A DNA stretch of 64,000 nucleotides from Eledone cirrhosa. Its lineage: Eukaryota > Mollusca > Cephalopoda > Octopoda > Eledonidae. Position 1 is the first letter of the stretch. The number at the start of each line of letters is the position of its first letter. A program made the position numbers and the translations under genes. Location: assembly GCA_964016885.1 (NCBI GenBank), contig OZ024744.1:118488697-118552696 (forward strand). Direction: 5' to 3'. A model generated the notes under the pieces. The model was given only the letters and a program-made list of their open reading frames with translations, had not been told where the DNA came from and ran no database searches. Shown here piece by piece: positions 10,341 to 23,800 of this stretch.

Positions 10341-10620
10341 GTAGTTTGTTCCATGGAGGTTTTAAAGGATGCACTCTCTCAACAGCTAATAACTGATGCA
10401 GGTAGATTGTTGCATGGAGGTTTTAAAGGATGCAGTGTCTCGACAGTTAACAACTGATGCAGGAATTTTTTTCCATTGGTGTTTTAAAGGATGCAGTGTA
10501 TTGACAGCTAATAATTGATGCATGCTGTCTGTTCCATGGAGGTTTTAAAGGATGCAGTGTCTCGACAGCTAATACTGATGGAGGTAGTTTGTTCCATGGA
10601 AGTTTTAAAGGATGCAGTGT

Positions 10621-10840
10621 CTCGACAGCTAATAACAGATGCAGGTAGTTTGTTCCATGGAGGTTTTAACGATGCAGTGTCTTGACAGCTAATAACTGAT
10701 GCAGGTAGTTTGTTCCATGGAGGTTTTAACGATGCAGTGTCTTGACAGCTAATAACTGATGCAGGTAGTTTGTTCCATGGAGGTTTTAACGATGCAGTGT
10801 CTTGACAGCTAATAACTGATGCAGGTAGTTTGTTCCATGG
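10621..10840 (+). repeat. Local run of identical 60-bp units
   Basis: Units carrying TTTTAACGATGC (one base shorter than usual) repeat with an exact 60-bp period; 10681-10740 and 10741-10800 are identical. The short unit was amplified in place. Confidence 0.88.
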
Positions 10841-13800
10841 AAGTTTTAAAGGATGCAGTGTCTCGACAGCTAAAAACTGATGCAGGTAGTCTGTTCTATG
10901 GAGGTTTTAAAGGATGCAGTGTCTCGACAGCTAACAACTGATGCAGGTAGTTTGTTCCATGGAGGTTTTAAAGGATGCAGTGTCTTGACAGCTAATAACT
11001 GATGCAGGTAGTTTGTTCCATGGAAGTTTTAAAGATGCAGTGTCTTGACAGCTAATAACTGATGCAGGTAGTCTGTTCCATGGAGGTTTTAAAGGATGCA
11101 GTGTGTTGACAGCTAATAACTTATGCATGTAGTTTCTTCCATGGAGGTTTTAAAGGATGTAGTGTCTCGACAACTAATAAATGATGCTGGTAGTTTCTTC
11201 CATGGAGGTTTTAAAGGATGCAGTATATCGACAGCTAATAACTGATGTAGGTAGTCTGTTCCATGCAGGTTTTAAAGGATGCAGTATCTCGACAGCTAAT
11301 AAATGATGCTGGTAGTTTCTTCCATGGAGGTTTTAAAGGATGCAGTGTCTTGAGAGCTAACAACTGATGCAGGTAGTTTGTTCCATGGAGGTTTTAAAGG
11401 ATGCGGTGTCTCGATAGCTAACAACTGATGCAGCGAGTTTGTTCCATGGAAGTTCTAAAAAATGCCGTGTCTCGAAAGCTAATAAATGATGCTAGTAGTT
11501 TGTTCCATGGAGGTTTTAAAGGATGCAGTGTCTCGAAAGCTAACAACTGATGCAGGGAGTTTGTTCCATGGAGGTTTTAATGGATGCAGTGTCTCGACAG
11601 CTAACAACTGATGAAGGTAGTCTGTTCCATGGAGGTTCGAATGGATGCAGTGTCTCGACAGCTAACAACTGATGCAGGTAGTCTGTTCCATGGAGGTTTT
11701 AAAGGATGCAGTGTCTCGACAGCTAACAACTGATGCAGGTAGTCTGTTCCATGGAGGTTTTAAAGGATGCAGTGTCTCGACAGCTTATAACTGATGCAGG
11801 TAGTTTGTTCCATGGAGGTTTTAAAGGATGCAGTGTCTCGACAGCTAACAACTGATGCATGTTGTCTGTTCCATGGAGGTTTTAAAGGATGCAGTGTATC
11901 GACAGCTAACAACTGATGCAGGTAGTTTGTTCCATGGAGGTTTTAAAGGATGCAGTGTCTCGACAGCTAACAACTGATGGAGGTAGTTTGTTCCATGGAG
12001 GTTCTAAAGGATGCAGTGTCTCGACAGCTAATAACTGATGTAGTTATTTTGTTCCATGGAGGTTTTAAAGGATGCAGTGTCTTGACAGCTAATAAATGAT
12101 GCTGGTAGTTTGTTCCATGGAGGTTTTAAAGGATGCAGTGTCTCGACAGCTAATAACTGATGCAGGTAGTTTGTTCCATGGAGGTTTTAAAGGATGCAGT
12201 GTCGCGACAGATAACATCTGATGCATGTAGTCTGTTCCATGGAGGTTTTAAAGGATGCAGTGTCTCGACAGCTAACAACTGATACAGGTAGTTTGTTCCA
12301 TGGAGGTTTTAAAGGATGCAGTGTCTCGACAGCTAATAACTGATGCTGGTAGTTTGTTCCATGGAGGTTTTAAAGGATGCAGTGTCTCGACAGCTAACAA
12401 CTGATGAATGTAGTTTGTTCCATGGAGGTTTTAAAGGATGCAGTATCTCGACAGCTAACAACTGATGCAGGTAGTTTCTTCCATGGATCTTTTAAAGGAG
12501 GCAGTGTCTCGACAGCCAATAATTGATGCAGGGAATTTGTTCCATGGAGCTTTTAAAGGATTCAGTGTCTCGACAGCTAACAACTGATGCAGGGTGTTTG
12601 TTCCATGGATCTTTTAAAGGATGCCGTGTCTCGATAGCTAATAACTGATGCAGGTAGTTTGTTCCATGGAGGTTTTAAAGGATGCAGTGTCTCGACAGCT
12701 AATAACTGATGCAGGTAGTTTGTTCCATGGAGGTTTTAAAGGATGCACTCTCTCAACAGCTAATAACTGATGCAGGTAGATTGTTGCATGGAGGTTTTAA
12801 AGGATGCAGTGTCTCGACAGTTAACAACTGATGCAGGAATTTTTTTCCATTGGTGTTTTAAAGGATGCAGTGTATTGACAGCTAATAATTGATGCATGTT
12901 GTCTGTTCCATGGAGGTTCTAAAGGATGCAGTGTCTCGACAGCTAATAACTGATGGAGGTAGTTTGTTCCATGGAAGTTTTAAAGGATGCAGTGTCTCGA
13001 CAGCTAATAACAGATGCAGGTAGTTTGTTCCATGGGGGCTTTAAAGGATGCAGTGTCTCGACAGCTAACAACTGATGCAGGTAGTTTGTTTCATGGAGAT
13101 TTTAAAGGATGCAGTGTCTCGACAGCTAACAACTGATGCAGGTAGTTTGTTCCATGGAGATTTTAAAGGATGCAGTGTCTCGACAGCTAACAACTGATGC
13201 AGGTAGTTTGTTCCATGGAGATTTTAAAGGATGCAGTGTCTCGACAGCTAACAACTTATGCATGTAGTTTCTTCCATGGAGGTTTTAAAGGATGCAGTGT
13301 CTCAACAGCTAATAAATGATGCTGGTAGTATTTCCATGGAGGTTTTAAAGGATGCAGTGTCTCGACAGCTAGTAATTGATGCAGGTAGTTTCTTCCATGG
13401 AAGTTTTAAAGGATGCAGTGTCTCGACAGCTAAAAACTGATGCAGGTAGTCAGTTCCATGGAGGTTTTAAAGGATGCAGTGTCTCAACAGCTAATAACTG
13501 ATGCTGGTAGTTTGTTCCATGGAGGTTTTAACGATGCTCTATCTTGACAGCTAATAACTGATGCAGGTAGTCTGTTCCATGGAGGTTTTAAAGGATGCAG
13601 TGTCTCGACAGCTAACAACTGATGCAGGTAGTTTGTTCCATGGAGGTTTTAAAGGATGCAGTGTCTCGACAGCTAATAACTGATGCAGGTAGTCTGTTCT
13701 ATGGAGGTTTTAAAGGATGCAGTATCTCGAAAGCTAACAACTGATGCTGGTAGTTTGTTCCATGGAGGTTTTAAAGGATGCAGTGTATCGACAGCTAACA

Positions 13801-16800
13801 ACTGATGCAGGTAGTTTGTTCCATGGAGGTTTTAAAGGATGCAGTGTCTCGACAGCTAACGACTGATGGAGGTAGTTTGTTCCATGGAGGTTCTAAAGGA
13901 TGCAGTGTCTCGACAGCTAATAACTGATGTAGTTATTTTGTTCCATGGAGGTTTTAAAGGATGCAGTGTCTTGACAGCTAATAAATGATGCTGGTAGTTT
14001 GTTCCATGGAGGTTTTAAAGGATGCAGTGTCTCGACTGCTAATAACTGATGCAGGTAGTTTGTTCCATGGAGGTTTTAAAGGATGCAGTGTCGCGACAGC
14101 TAACATCTGATGCATGTAGTCTGTTCCATGGAGGTTTTAAAGGATGCAGTATCTCGACAGCTAACAACTGATGCAGGTAGTTTCTTCCATGGATCTTTTA
14201 AAGGATGCAGTGTCTCGACAGCCAATAATTGATGCAGGGAATTTGTTCCATGGAGCTTTTATAGGATTCAGTCTCTCGACAGCTAACAACTGATGCAGGG
14301 TGTTTGTTCCATGGATCTTTTAAAGGATGCCGTGTCTCGATAGCTAATAACTGATGCAGGTAGTTTGTTCCATGGAGGTTTTAAAGGATGCAGTGTCTCG
14401 ACAGCTAATAACTGATGCAGGTAGTTTGTTCCATGGAGGTTTTAAAGGATGCACTCTCTCAACAGCTAATAACTGATGCAGGTAGATTGTTGCATGGAGG
14501 TTTTAAAGGATGCAGTGTCTCGACAGCCAACAACTGATGCAGGTAGTTTGTTCCATGGAGATTTTAAAGGATGCAGTGTCTCGACAGCTAACAACTGATG
14601 CAGGAATTTTTTTCCATTGGTGTTTTAAAGGATGCAGTGTATTGACAGCTAATAATTGATGCATGTTGTCTGTTCCATGGAGGTTCTAAAGGATGCAGTG
14701 TCTCGACAGCTAATAACTGATGGAGGTAGTTTGTTCCATGGAGATTTTAAAGGATGCAGTGTCTCGACAGCTAACAACTGATGCAGGTAGTTTGTTCCAT
14801 GGAGATTTTAAAGGATGCAGTGTCTCGACAGCTAACAACTGATGCAGGTAGTTTGTTCCATGGAGATTTTAAAGGATGCAGTGTCTCGACAGCCAACAAC
14901 TGATGCAGGTAGTTTGTTCCATGGAGATTTTAAAGGATGCAGTGTCTCGACAGCTAACAACTGATGCAGGTAGTTTGTTCCATGGAGATTTTAAAGGATG
15001 CAGTGTCTCGACAGCTAACAACTTATGCATGTAGTTTCTTCCATGGAGGTTTTAAAGGAAGCAGTGTCTCAACAGCTAATAAATGATGCTGGTTGTATTT
15101 CCATGGAGGTTTTAAAGGATGCAGTGTCTCGACAGCTAATAATTGATGCAGGTAGTTTGTTCCATGGAGGTTTTAAAGGATGCAGTATCTCGACAGCTAA
15201 CAACTGATGCAGGTAGTCTGTTCTATGGAGGTTTTAAAGGATGCACTGTCTCGACAGCTAACAACTTATGCAGGTAGTTTGTTCCATGGAGGTTTTAAAG
15301 GATGCAGTGTCTCGACAGCTAATAAATGATGCAGGTAGTTTCTTCCATGGAGGTTTTAAAGGATGCAGTGTCTCGACAGCAAATAATTGATGCAGGTAGT
15401 TTGTTCCATGGAGGTTTTAAAAGATGCAGTATCTCGACAGCTAACAACTGATGCAGGTAGTCTGTTCTATGGAGGTTTTAAAGGATGCAGTGTCTCGAGC
15501 GCTAACAACTGATGCAGGTAGTTTGTTCCATGGAGGTTTTAAAGGATGCAGTGTCTCGATAGCTAATAAATGATGCTGGTAGTTTGTTCCATGGAGGTTT
15601 TTAAGGATGCAGTGTCTCAACAGCTAATAACTGATGCAGGTAGTTTGTTCCATGGAGCTTTTAAAGGATGCAGTGTCTCGACAGCTAACAACTGATGCAG
15701 GTGGTTTGTTCCAAGGAGGTTTTAAAGGGTGCAGCATCTCGACAGCTAATAGCTGATGCAGGTAGTTTGTTCCATGGAGGTTTTAAAGGATGCCGTTTCT
15801 CAACAGCTTATAACTGATGCAGGTAGTTTGTTCCATGGAGGTTTTAAAGGATACCATGTCTCGACGGTTAACAACTGATGCAGGGAATTTGTTCCATGGA
15901 GCTTTTAAAGGATGCAGTCTCTTGACAGCTAACAACTGATGCAGGGAGTTTGTTCCATGGAGCTTTTAAAGGATGCAGTGTCTCGACAGCTAATAACTGA
16001 TGCAGGTATTTTGTTCCATGGAGGTTTTAAAGGATGCAATTTCTCGACAGCTAATAAGTGATGCAGGTAGTTTGTTCCATGGAGCTTTTAAAGGATGCAG
16101 TGTCTCGACAGCTAACAACTGATGCAGGTAGTTTTTTCCATGGGTGATTTAAAGGATGCAGTGTATTGACAGCTAATAACTGATGCAGGTAGTTTGTTCC
16201 ATGGGTGTTTTAAAGGATGCAGTGTCTCGACAGCTAACACCTGATGCAAGTAGTTTGTTCCATGGAGGTTTTAAAGGATGCAGTGTCTCGACAGCTAACA
16301 CCAGATGCAGGTAGTTTGTTCCATGGGTGTTTTAAAGGATGCAGTGTCTCGACAGCTAACAACTGATGCAGGTAGTTTCTTCCATATAGGTTTTAAAGGA
16401 TGCAGTGTCTCGACAGCTAATAATTGATGCAGGGAATTTGTTCCATGGAGCTTTTAAAGGATGCAGTCTCTTGACAGCTAACAACTGATGCAGGGAGTTT
16501 GTTCCATGGAGCTTTTAAAGGATGCAGTGTCTCGACAGCTAATAACTGATGCAGGTAGTTTGTTCCATGGAGGTTTTAAAGGATGCAGTCTCTCAATAAC
16601 TAATAACTGATGCTGGTAGTTTGTTCCATCGAGGTTTTAAAGGATGCAGTGTCTCAACAGCGAACAACTGATGCAGGTAGTTTGTTCCATGGAAGTTTTA
16701 AAGGATGCAGTGTCTCGACAGCTAACAACTGATGCAGGTAGTTTGGTCCATGGAGGTTTTAAAGGATGCAGTGTCTCGACAGCTAATAACTGATGCAGGT

Positions 16801-19800
16801 ATTTTGTTCCATGGAGGTTTTAAAGGATGCAGTGTCTCGACAGCTTATAACTGATGCAGCGAGTTTGTTCCATGGAGGTTTTAAAGGATGCAGTGTATCA
16901 ATAACTAATAACTGATGCAGGTAGTTTGTTACATGGAGGTTTTAAAGATGCAGTGTCTTGTCAGCTAATATCTGATGCAGGTAGTTTGTTCCATGGAAGT
17001 TTTAAAGGATGCAGTGTCTCGACAGCTAATAACTTATGCAGGTAGCCTGTTCCATGGAGGTTTTAAAGGATGCAGTGTCTCGACAGCTAATAACCTATGC
17101 AGGTAGTTTCTTCCATGGAGGTTTTAAAGGATGTAGTCTCTCGACAGCTAACAACTGATGCATGTTGTCTGTTCCATTGAGGTTTTAAAGGATGCAGTGT
17201 CTTGACAGCTAACAACTGATGCAGGTAGTTAGTTCCATGGAGGTTTTAAAGGATGCATTGTCTCAACAGCTTATAACTGATGCAGCAAGTTTGTTCCATG
17301 GAGGTTTTAAAGGATGCAGTGTATCGACAGTTAACAACTGATGCTGGTAGTCTGTTCCATGGAGCTTTTAAAGGATGCAGTATCTCGACAGCTAATAACT
17401 GATGCAGGTAGTTTGTTCCATGGAGGTTTTAAAGGATGCAGTGTCTCGACAGCTAACACCTGATGCAGGTAGTTTGTTCCATGGAGGTTTTAATGGATGC
17501 AGTGTCTCGACAGCTAACAACTGATGCAGGTAGTTTCTTCCATGGAGGTTTTAAAGGATGCAGTGTCTCGACAGCTAATAATTGATGCAGGGAATTTGTT
17601 CCATGGAGGTTTTAAAGGATGCAGTGTCTCGACAGCTAACAACTGATGCAGGTAGTTTGTTCCATGGAGGTTTTAAAGGATGCAGTGTCTCGACAGCTAA
17701 CACCTGATGCAGGTAGTTTGTTCCATGGGTGTTTTAAAGGATGCAGTATCTCGACAGCTGACAACTGATGCAGGTAGTTCCTTCCATGGAGGTTTTAAAG
17801 GATGCAGTGTCTCGACAGCTAATAATTAATGCAGGTAGTTTGTTCCATGGAAGTTTTAAAGGAGGCAGTGTCTCGACAGCTAATAACTTATGCAGGTAGT
17901 TTCTTCCATGGAGGTTTTAAAGATGCAGTGTCTCGACAGCTAATAACTGATGCAGGTATTTTGTTCCATGGAGGTTTTAAAGCATGCAGTATCTCGACTG
18001 CTAACAAACGATGCTGGTAGTTTCTTCCATGGAGGTTTTAAAGGATGCAGTGTCTCGACAGCTAATAACTGATGCAGGTAATTTGTTCCATGGAGGTTTT
18101 AAAGGATGCAGTGTCTCGACAGCTAACAACTGATGCAGGTAGTTTGTTCCATGGAGGTTTTAAAGGATGCAGTGTCTCGACAGCTAACAACTGATGCAGG
18201 TAGTTTGTTCCATGGAGGTTTTAAAGGATGCAGTGTCTTGACAGCTAATAAATGATGCTGGTAGTTTGTTCCATGGAGGTTTTAAAGGATGTAGTGTCTC
18301 GACTGCTAATAACTGATGAAGGTAGTTTGTTCCATGGAGCTTTTAAAGGATGCAGTGTCTCAACAGCTAACAACTGATGCAGGTAGTTTGTTCCATGGAG
18401 GTTTTAAAGGATGCAGTGTCTCGACAGCTAACAACTGATGCAGGTAGTTTGTTCCATGGAGGTTTTAAAGGATGCAGTATCTTGACAGCTAATAACTGAT
18501 GTAGGTATTTTGTTCCATGGAGGTTTTAAAGGATGCAGTGTCTCGACTGCTAATAACTGATGCAGGTAGTTTGTTCCATGGAGTTTTTAAAAGATGCAGT
18601 GTCCCAACAGCTAACAACTGATGCAGGTAGTTTGTTCCATGAAGGTTTTAAAGGATGCAGTGTCTCAATAACTAATAACTGATGCTGGTAGTTTGTTCCA
18701 TGGAGGTTTTAAAGGAGGCAGTGTCTCGACAGCTAACAACTGATGCATGTTGTCTGTTCCATGGAGGTTTTAAAGGAAGCAGTGACTCGACAACTAATAT
18801 ATGATGCAGGTAGTTTGTTCCATGGAGGTTTAAAAGAATGCAGTGTCTCGAGAGCTAATCACTGATGCAGGTAGTTTGTTCCATGGAGCTCTTAAAGGAT
18901 GCAGTGTCTCAATAACTAACAACTGATGCAGGTAGTTTGTTCGATGGAGGTTTTAAAGGATGCAGTGTCTCGGCAGCTAATCACTGATGCAGGGAGTTTG
19001 TTCCATGGAAGTTTTAAAGGATGCAGTGTCTCGACAGCTAAAAACTGATGCAGGTAGTCTGTTCCATGGAGGTTTTAAAGGATGCAGTGTCTAGACAGCT
19101 AACAACTGATGCAGGTAGTCTGTTCCATGGAGGTTCGAAAGGATGCAGTGTCTCGACAGCTAACAACTGATGCATGGAGTTTGTTCCATGGAGGTTTTAA
19201 AGGATGCAGTGTCTTGACTGCTAATAACAGATGCAGGTAGTTTGTTCCATGGAAGTTTTAAAGAATGCAGTGTCTCGACAAATAATAACTGATGCAGGTA
19301 GTTTGTTCCATGGAGGTTTTAAAGGATGCAGTGTCTCGACAGCTAACAACTGATGCAGGTAGTTTGTTCCATGGAAGTTTTAAAGATGCAGTGTCTTGAC
19401 AGCTAATAACTGATGCAGGTAGTTTGTTCCATGGAAGTTTTAAAGATGCAGTGTCTTGACAGCTAATAACTGATGCAGGTAGTCTGTTCCATGGAGGTTT
19501 TAAAGGATGCAGTGTCTTGACAGCTATAAACTGATGCAGGTAGTTTGTTCCATGGAAGTTTTAAAGATGCAGTGTCTCGACAGCTAATAACTGATGCATG
19601 TAGTTTGTTCCATGGAGGTTTTGAAGGATGTAGTGTCTAGACAGCTAATAAATGATGCTGGTAGTTTCTTCCATGGAGGTTTTAAAGGATGCAGTATATC
19701 GACAGCTAATAACTGATGCAAGTAGTTTGTTCCATGGAGGTTTTAAAGGATGCGGTGTCTCGATAGCTAACAACTGATGCAGCGAGTTTGTTCCATGGAA

Positions 19801-20899
19801 GTTTTAAAAAATGCAGTGTCTCCACAGCTAATAAATGATGTTAGTAGTTTGTTACATGGGGGTTTTAAAGGATGCAGTGTCTCGACAGCTAACAACTGAT
19901 GCAGGGAGTTTGTTCCATGGAGGTTTTAATGGATGCAGTGTCTCGACAGCTAACAACTGATGCAGGTAGTCTGTTCCATGGAGGTTTTAAAGGATGCAGT
20001 GTCTCGACAGCTAACAACTGATGCATGTAGTTTGTTCCATGGAGGTTTTAAAGATGCAGTGTCTCGACAGCTAATAATTGATGCAGGGAATTTGTTCCAT
20101 GGAGCTTTTAGAGGATGCAGTGTCTCAACAGCTAACAACTGATGCAGGTAGTTTGTTCCATGGGTGTTTTAAAGGATGCAGTGTCTCGACAGCTAACAAC
20201 TGATGCAGGTAGTTTCTTCCATGGATCTTTTAAAGGATGCAGTGTCTCGACAGCTAATAATTGATGCAGGGAATTTGTTCCATGGAGCTTTTAAAGGATG
20301 CAGTCTCTCGACAGCTAACAACTGATGCAGGGTGTTTGTTCCATGGATATTTTAAAGGATGCAGTGTCTCGACAGCTAATAACTGATGCAGGTAGTTTGT
20401 TCCATGGAGGTTTTAAAGGATGCAGTGTCTCGACAGCTAACTGATGCAGGTATTTTGTTCCATGGAGGCTTTAAAGGATGCAGTCTCTCGACAGCTAATA
20501 ACTGATGCAGGTAGATTGTTGCATGTAGGTTTTAAAGGATGCAGTGTCTCGACAGTTAACAACTGATGCAGGTAGTTTTTTCCATTGGTGTTTTAAAGGA
20601 TGCAGTGTCTTGACAGCTAATAATTGATGCATGTTGTCTGTTCCATGGAGGTTTTAAAGGATGCAGTGTCTCGACAGCTAATAACTGATGGAGGTAGTTT
20701 GTTCCATGGAAGTTTTAAAGGATGCAGTGTCTCGACAGCTAATAACTGATGCAGGTAGTTTGTTCCATGGGGGTTTTAAAGGATGCAGTGTCTCGACAGC
20801 TAACAACTGATGCAGGTAGTTTGTTCCATGGAGATTTTAAAAGATGCAGTGTCTCGACAGCTAACAACTTATGCAGGTAGTTTGTTCCATGGAGGTTTT

Positions 20900-23800
20900 A
20901 AAGGATGCAGTGTCTCGACAGCTAATAAATAATGCTGGTAGTTTCTTCCATGGAGGTTTTAAAGGATGCAGTATCTCGACAGCTAACAACTGATGCAGGT
21001 AGTCTGTTCTATGGAGGTTTTAAAGGATGCAGTGTCTCGACAGCTAACAACTTATGCAGGTAGTTTGTTCCATGGAGGTTTTAAAGGATGCAGTGTCTCA
21101 ACAGCTAATAAATGATGCTGGTAGTATGTCCATGGAGGTTTTAAAGGATGCAGTGTCTCGACAGCTAATAACTGATGCAGGTAGTCTGTTCTATGGAGGT
21201 TTTAAAGGATGCAGTATCTCGACAGCTAACAACTGATGCAGGTAGTCTGTTCTATGGAGGTTTTAAAGGATGCAGTGTCTCGACAGCTAACAACTTATGC
21301 AGGTAGTTTGTTCCATGGAGGTTTTAAAGGATGCAGTGTCTCGACAGCTAATAAATGATGCTGGTAGTTTCTTCCATGGAGGTTTTAAAAGATGCAGTGT
21401 CTCGAGCGCTAACAACTGATGCAGGTAGTTTGTTCCATGGAGGTTTTAAAGGATGCAGTGTCTCGACAGCTAACACCAGATGCAGGTAGTTTGTTCCATG
21501 GGTGTTTTAAAGGATGCAGTGTCACGACAGCTAACAACTGATGCAGGTAGTTTCTTCCATATAGGTTTTAAAGGATGCAGTGTCTCGACAGCTAATAATT
21601 GATGCAGGGAATTTGTTCCATGGAGGTTTTAAAGATGCAGTGTCTTGACAGCTAATATCTGATGCAGGTAGTTTGTTTCATGGAAGTTTTAAAGGATGCA
21701 GTGTCTCGACAGCTAATAACTGATGCAGGTAGCCTGTTCCATGGAGGTTTTAAAGGATGCAGTGTCTCGACAGCTAATAACCTATGCAGGTAGTTTGTTC
21801 CATGGAGGTTTTAAAGGATGTAGTGTCTCGACAGCTAACAACTGATGCATGTTGTCTGTTCCATTGAGGTTTTAAAGGTTGCAGTGTCTCGACAACTAAC
21901 AACTGATGCAGGTAGTTTGTTCCATGGAGATTTTAAAGATGCAGTGTCTCGACAGCTAATAACTGATGCAGGTAGTTTGTTCCAAGGAAGTTTTAAAGGA
22001 TGCAGTGTCTCGACAGCTAATAACTGATGCAGGTAGCCTGTTCCATGGAGGTTTTAAAGGATGCAGTGTCTCGACAGCTAATAACCTATGCAGGTAGTTT
22101 CTTCCATGGAGGTTTTAAAGGATGTAGTGTCTCGACAGCTAACAACTGATGCATGTTGTCTGTTCCATTGAGGTTTTAAAGGTTGCAGTGTCTCGACAAC
22201 TAACAACTGATGCAGGTAGTTTGTTCCATGGAGATTTTAAAGATGCAGTGTCTCGACAGCTAATAACTGATGCAGGTAGTCTGTTCCATGGAGCTTTTAA
22301 AGGATGCAGTGTCTCAATAACTAATAACTGATGCTGGTAGTTTGTTCCATCGAGGTTTTAAAGGATGCTGTGTCTTGACAGCTAATAACTGATGCAGGTA
22401 TTTTGTTCCATTGAGGTTTTAAAGGATGCAGTCTCTCAATAACTAATAACTGATGCTGGTAGTTTGTTCCATCGAGGTTTTAAAGGATGTAGTGTCTCGA
22501 CAGCTAACAACTGATGCATGTTGTCTGTTCCATTGAGGTTTTAAAGGATGCAGTGTCTCGACGGCTAACAACTGATGCAGGTAGTTTGTTCCATGGAGGT
22601 TTTAAAGGATGCATTTTCTCAACAGCTTATAACTGATGCAGCAAGTCTGTTCCATGGAGGTTTTAAAGGATGCAGTGTCTCGACAACTAACAACTGATGC
22701 TGGTAGTCTGTTCCATGGAGCTTTTAAAGGATGCAGTATCTCGACAGCTAACAACTGATGCAGGTAGTTTGTTCCACGGAGGTTTTAAAGGATGCAGTGT
22801 CTCGACAGCTAACACCTGATGCAGGTAGTTTGTTCCATGGAGGTTTTAAAGGATGCAGTGTCTCGACAGCTAACAACTGATGCAGGTAGTTTCTTCCATG
22901 GAGGTTTTAAAGGATGCAGTGTCTCGACAGCTAATAATTGATGCAGGGAATTTGTTCCATGGAGGTTTTAAAGGATGCAGTGTCTCGACAGCTAACAACT
23001 GATGCAGGTAGTTTGTTCCATGGAGGTGTTAAAGGATGCAGTGTCTCGACAGCTAACACCTGATGCAGGTAGTTTGTTCCATGGGTGTTTTAAAGGATGC
23101 AGTATCTCGACAGCTAACAACTGATGCAGGTAGTTCCTTCCATGGAGGTTTTAAAGGATGCAGTGTCTCGACAGCTAATAATTGATGCAGGGAATTTGTT
23201 CCATGGAGCTTTTAAAGGATGCAGTCTCTTGACAGCTAATAACTGATGCAGGTAGTTTGTTCCATGGAAGTTTTAAAGGATTCAGTGTCTCGACAGCTAA
23301 CAACTGATGCAAGTAGTCTGTTCCATGGAGATTTTAAAGGATGCAGTGTCTCAACAGCTACTAACTTATGCAGGTAGTTTCTTCCATGGAGGTTTTAAAG
23401 GATGCAGTGTCTCGACAGCTAATAAATGATGCTGGTAGTTTCTTCCATGGAGGTTTTAAAGGATGCAGTATCTCGACAGCTAACAACTGATGCAGGTAGT
23501 CTGTTCTATGGAGGTTTTAAAGGATGCAGTGTCTCGACAGCTAACAACTTATGCAGGTAGTTTGTTCCATGGAGGTTTTAAAGGATGCAGTGTCTCAACA
23601 GCTAATAAATGATGCTGGTAGTATGTCCATGGAGGTTTTAAAGGATGCAGTGTCTCGACAGCTAATAACTGATGCAGGTAGTCTGTTCTATGAGGTTTTA
23701 AAGGATGCAGTATCTCGACAGCTAACAACTGATGCAGGTAGTCTGTTCTATGGAGGTTTTAAAGGATGCAGTGTCTCGACAGCTAACAACTTATGCAGGT

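Larger units (their letters stand above)
8401..20900 (+). repeat. Diverged zone of the satellite with small local duplications
   Basis: Units here show the widest variety: GGTGTTTT, GGATCTTTT, GGAGCTTTT, AACGATGC, GGGAATTTG, CTCGAGAGC and CTCAATAAC types. Larger repetition is present but short or decayed. A block marked by AGGAATTTTTTTCCATTGG recurs at 10461, 12835 and 14602, giving spacings of 2374 and 1767 bp (about 39 and 29 units). No gene or insertion is seen. Confidence 0.85.
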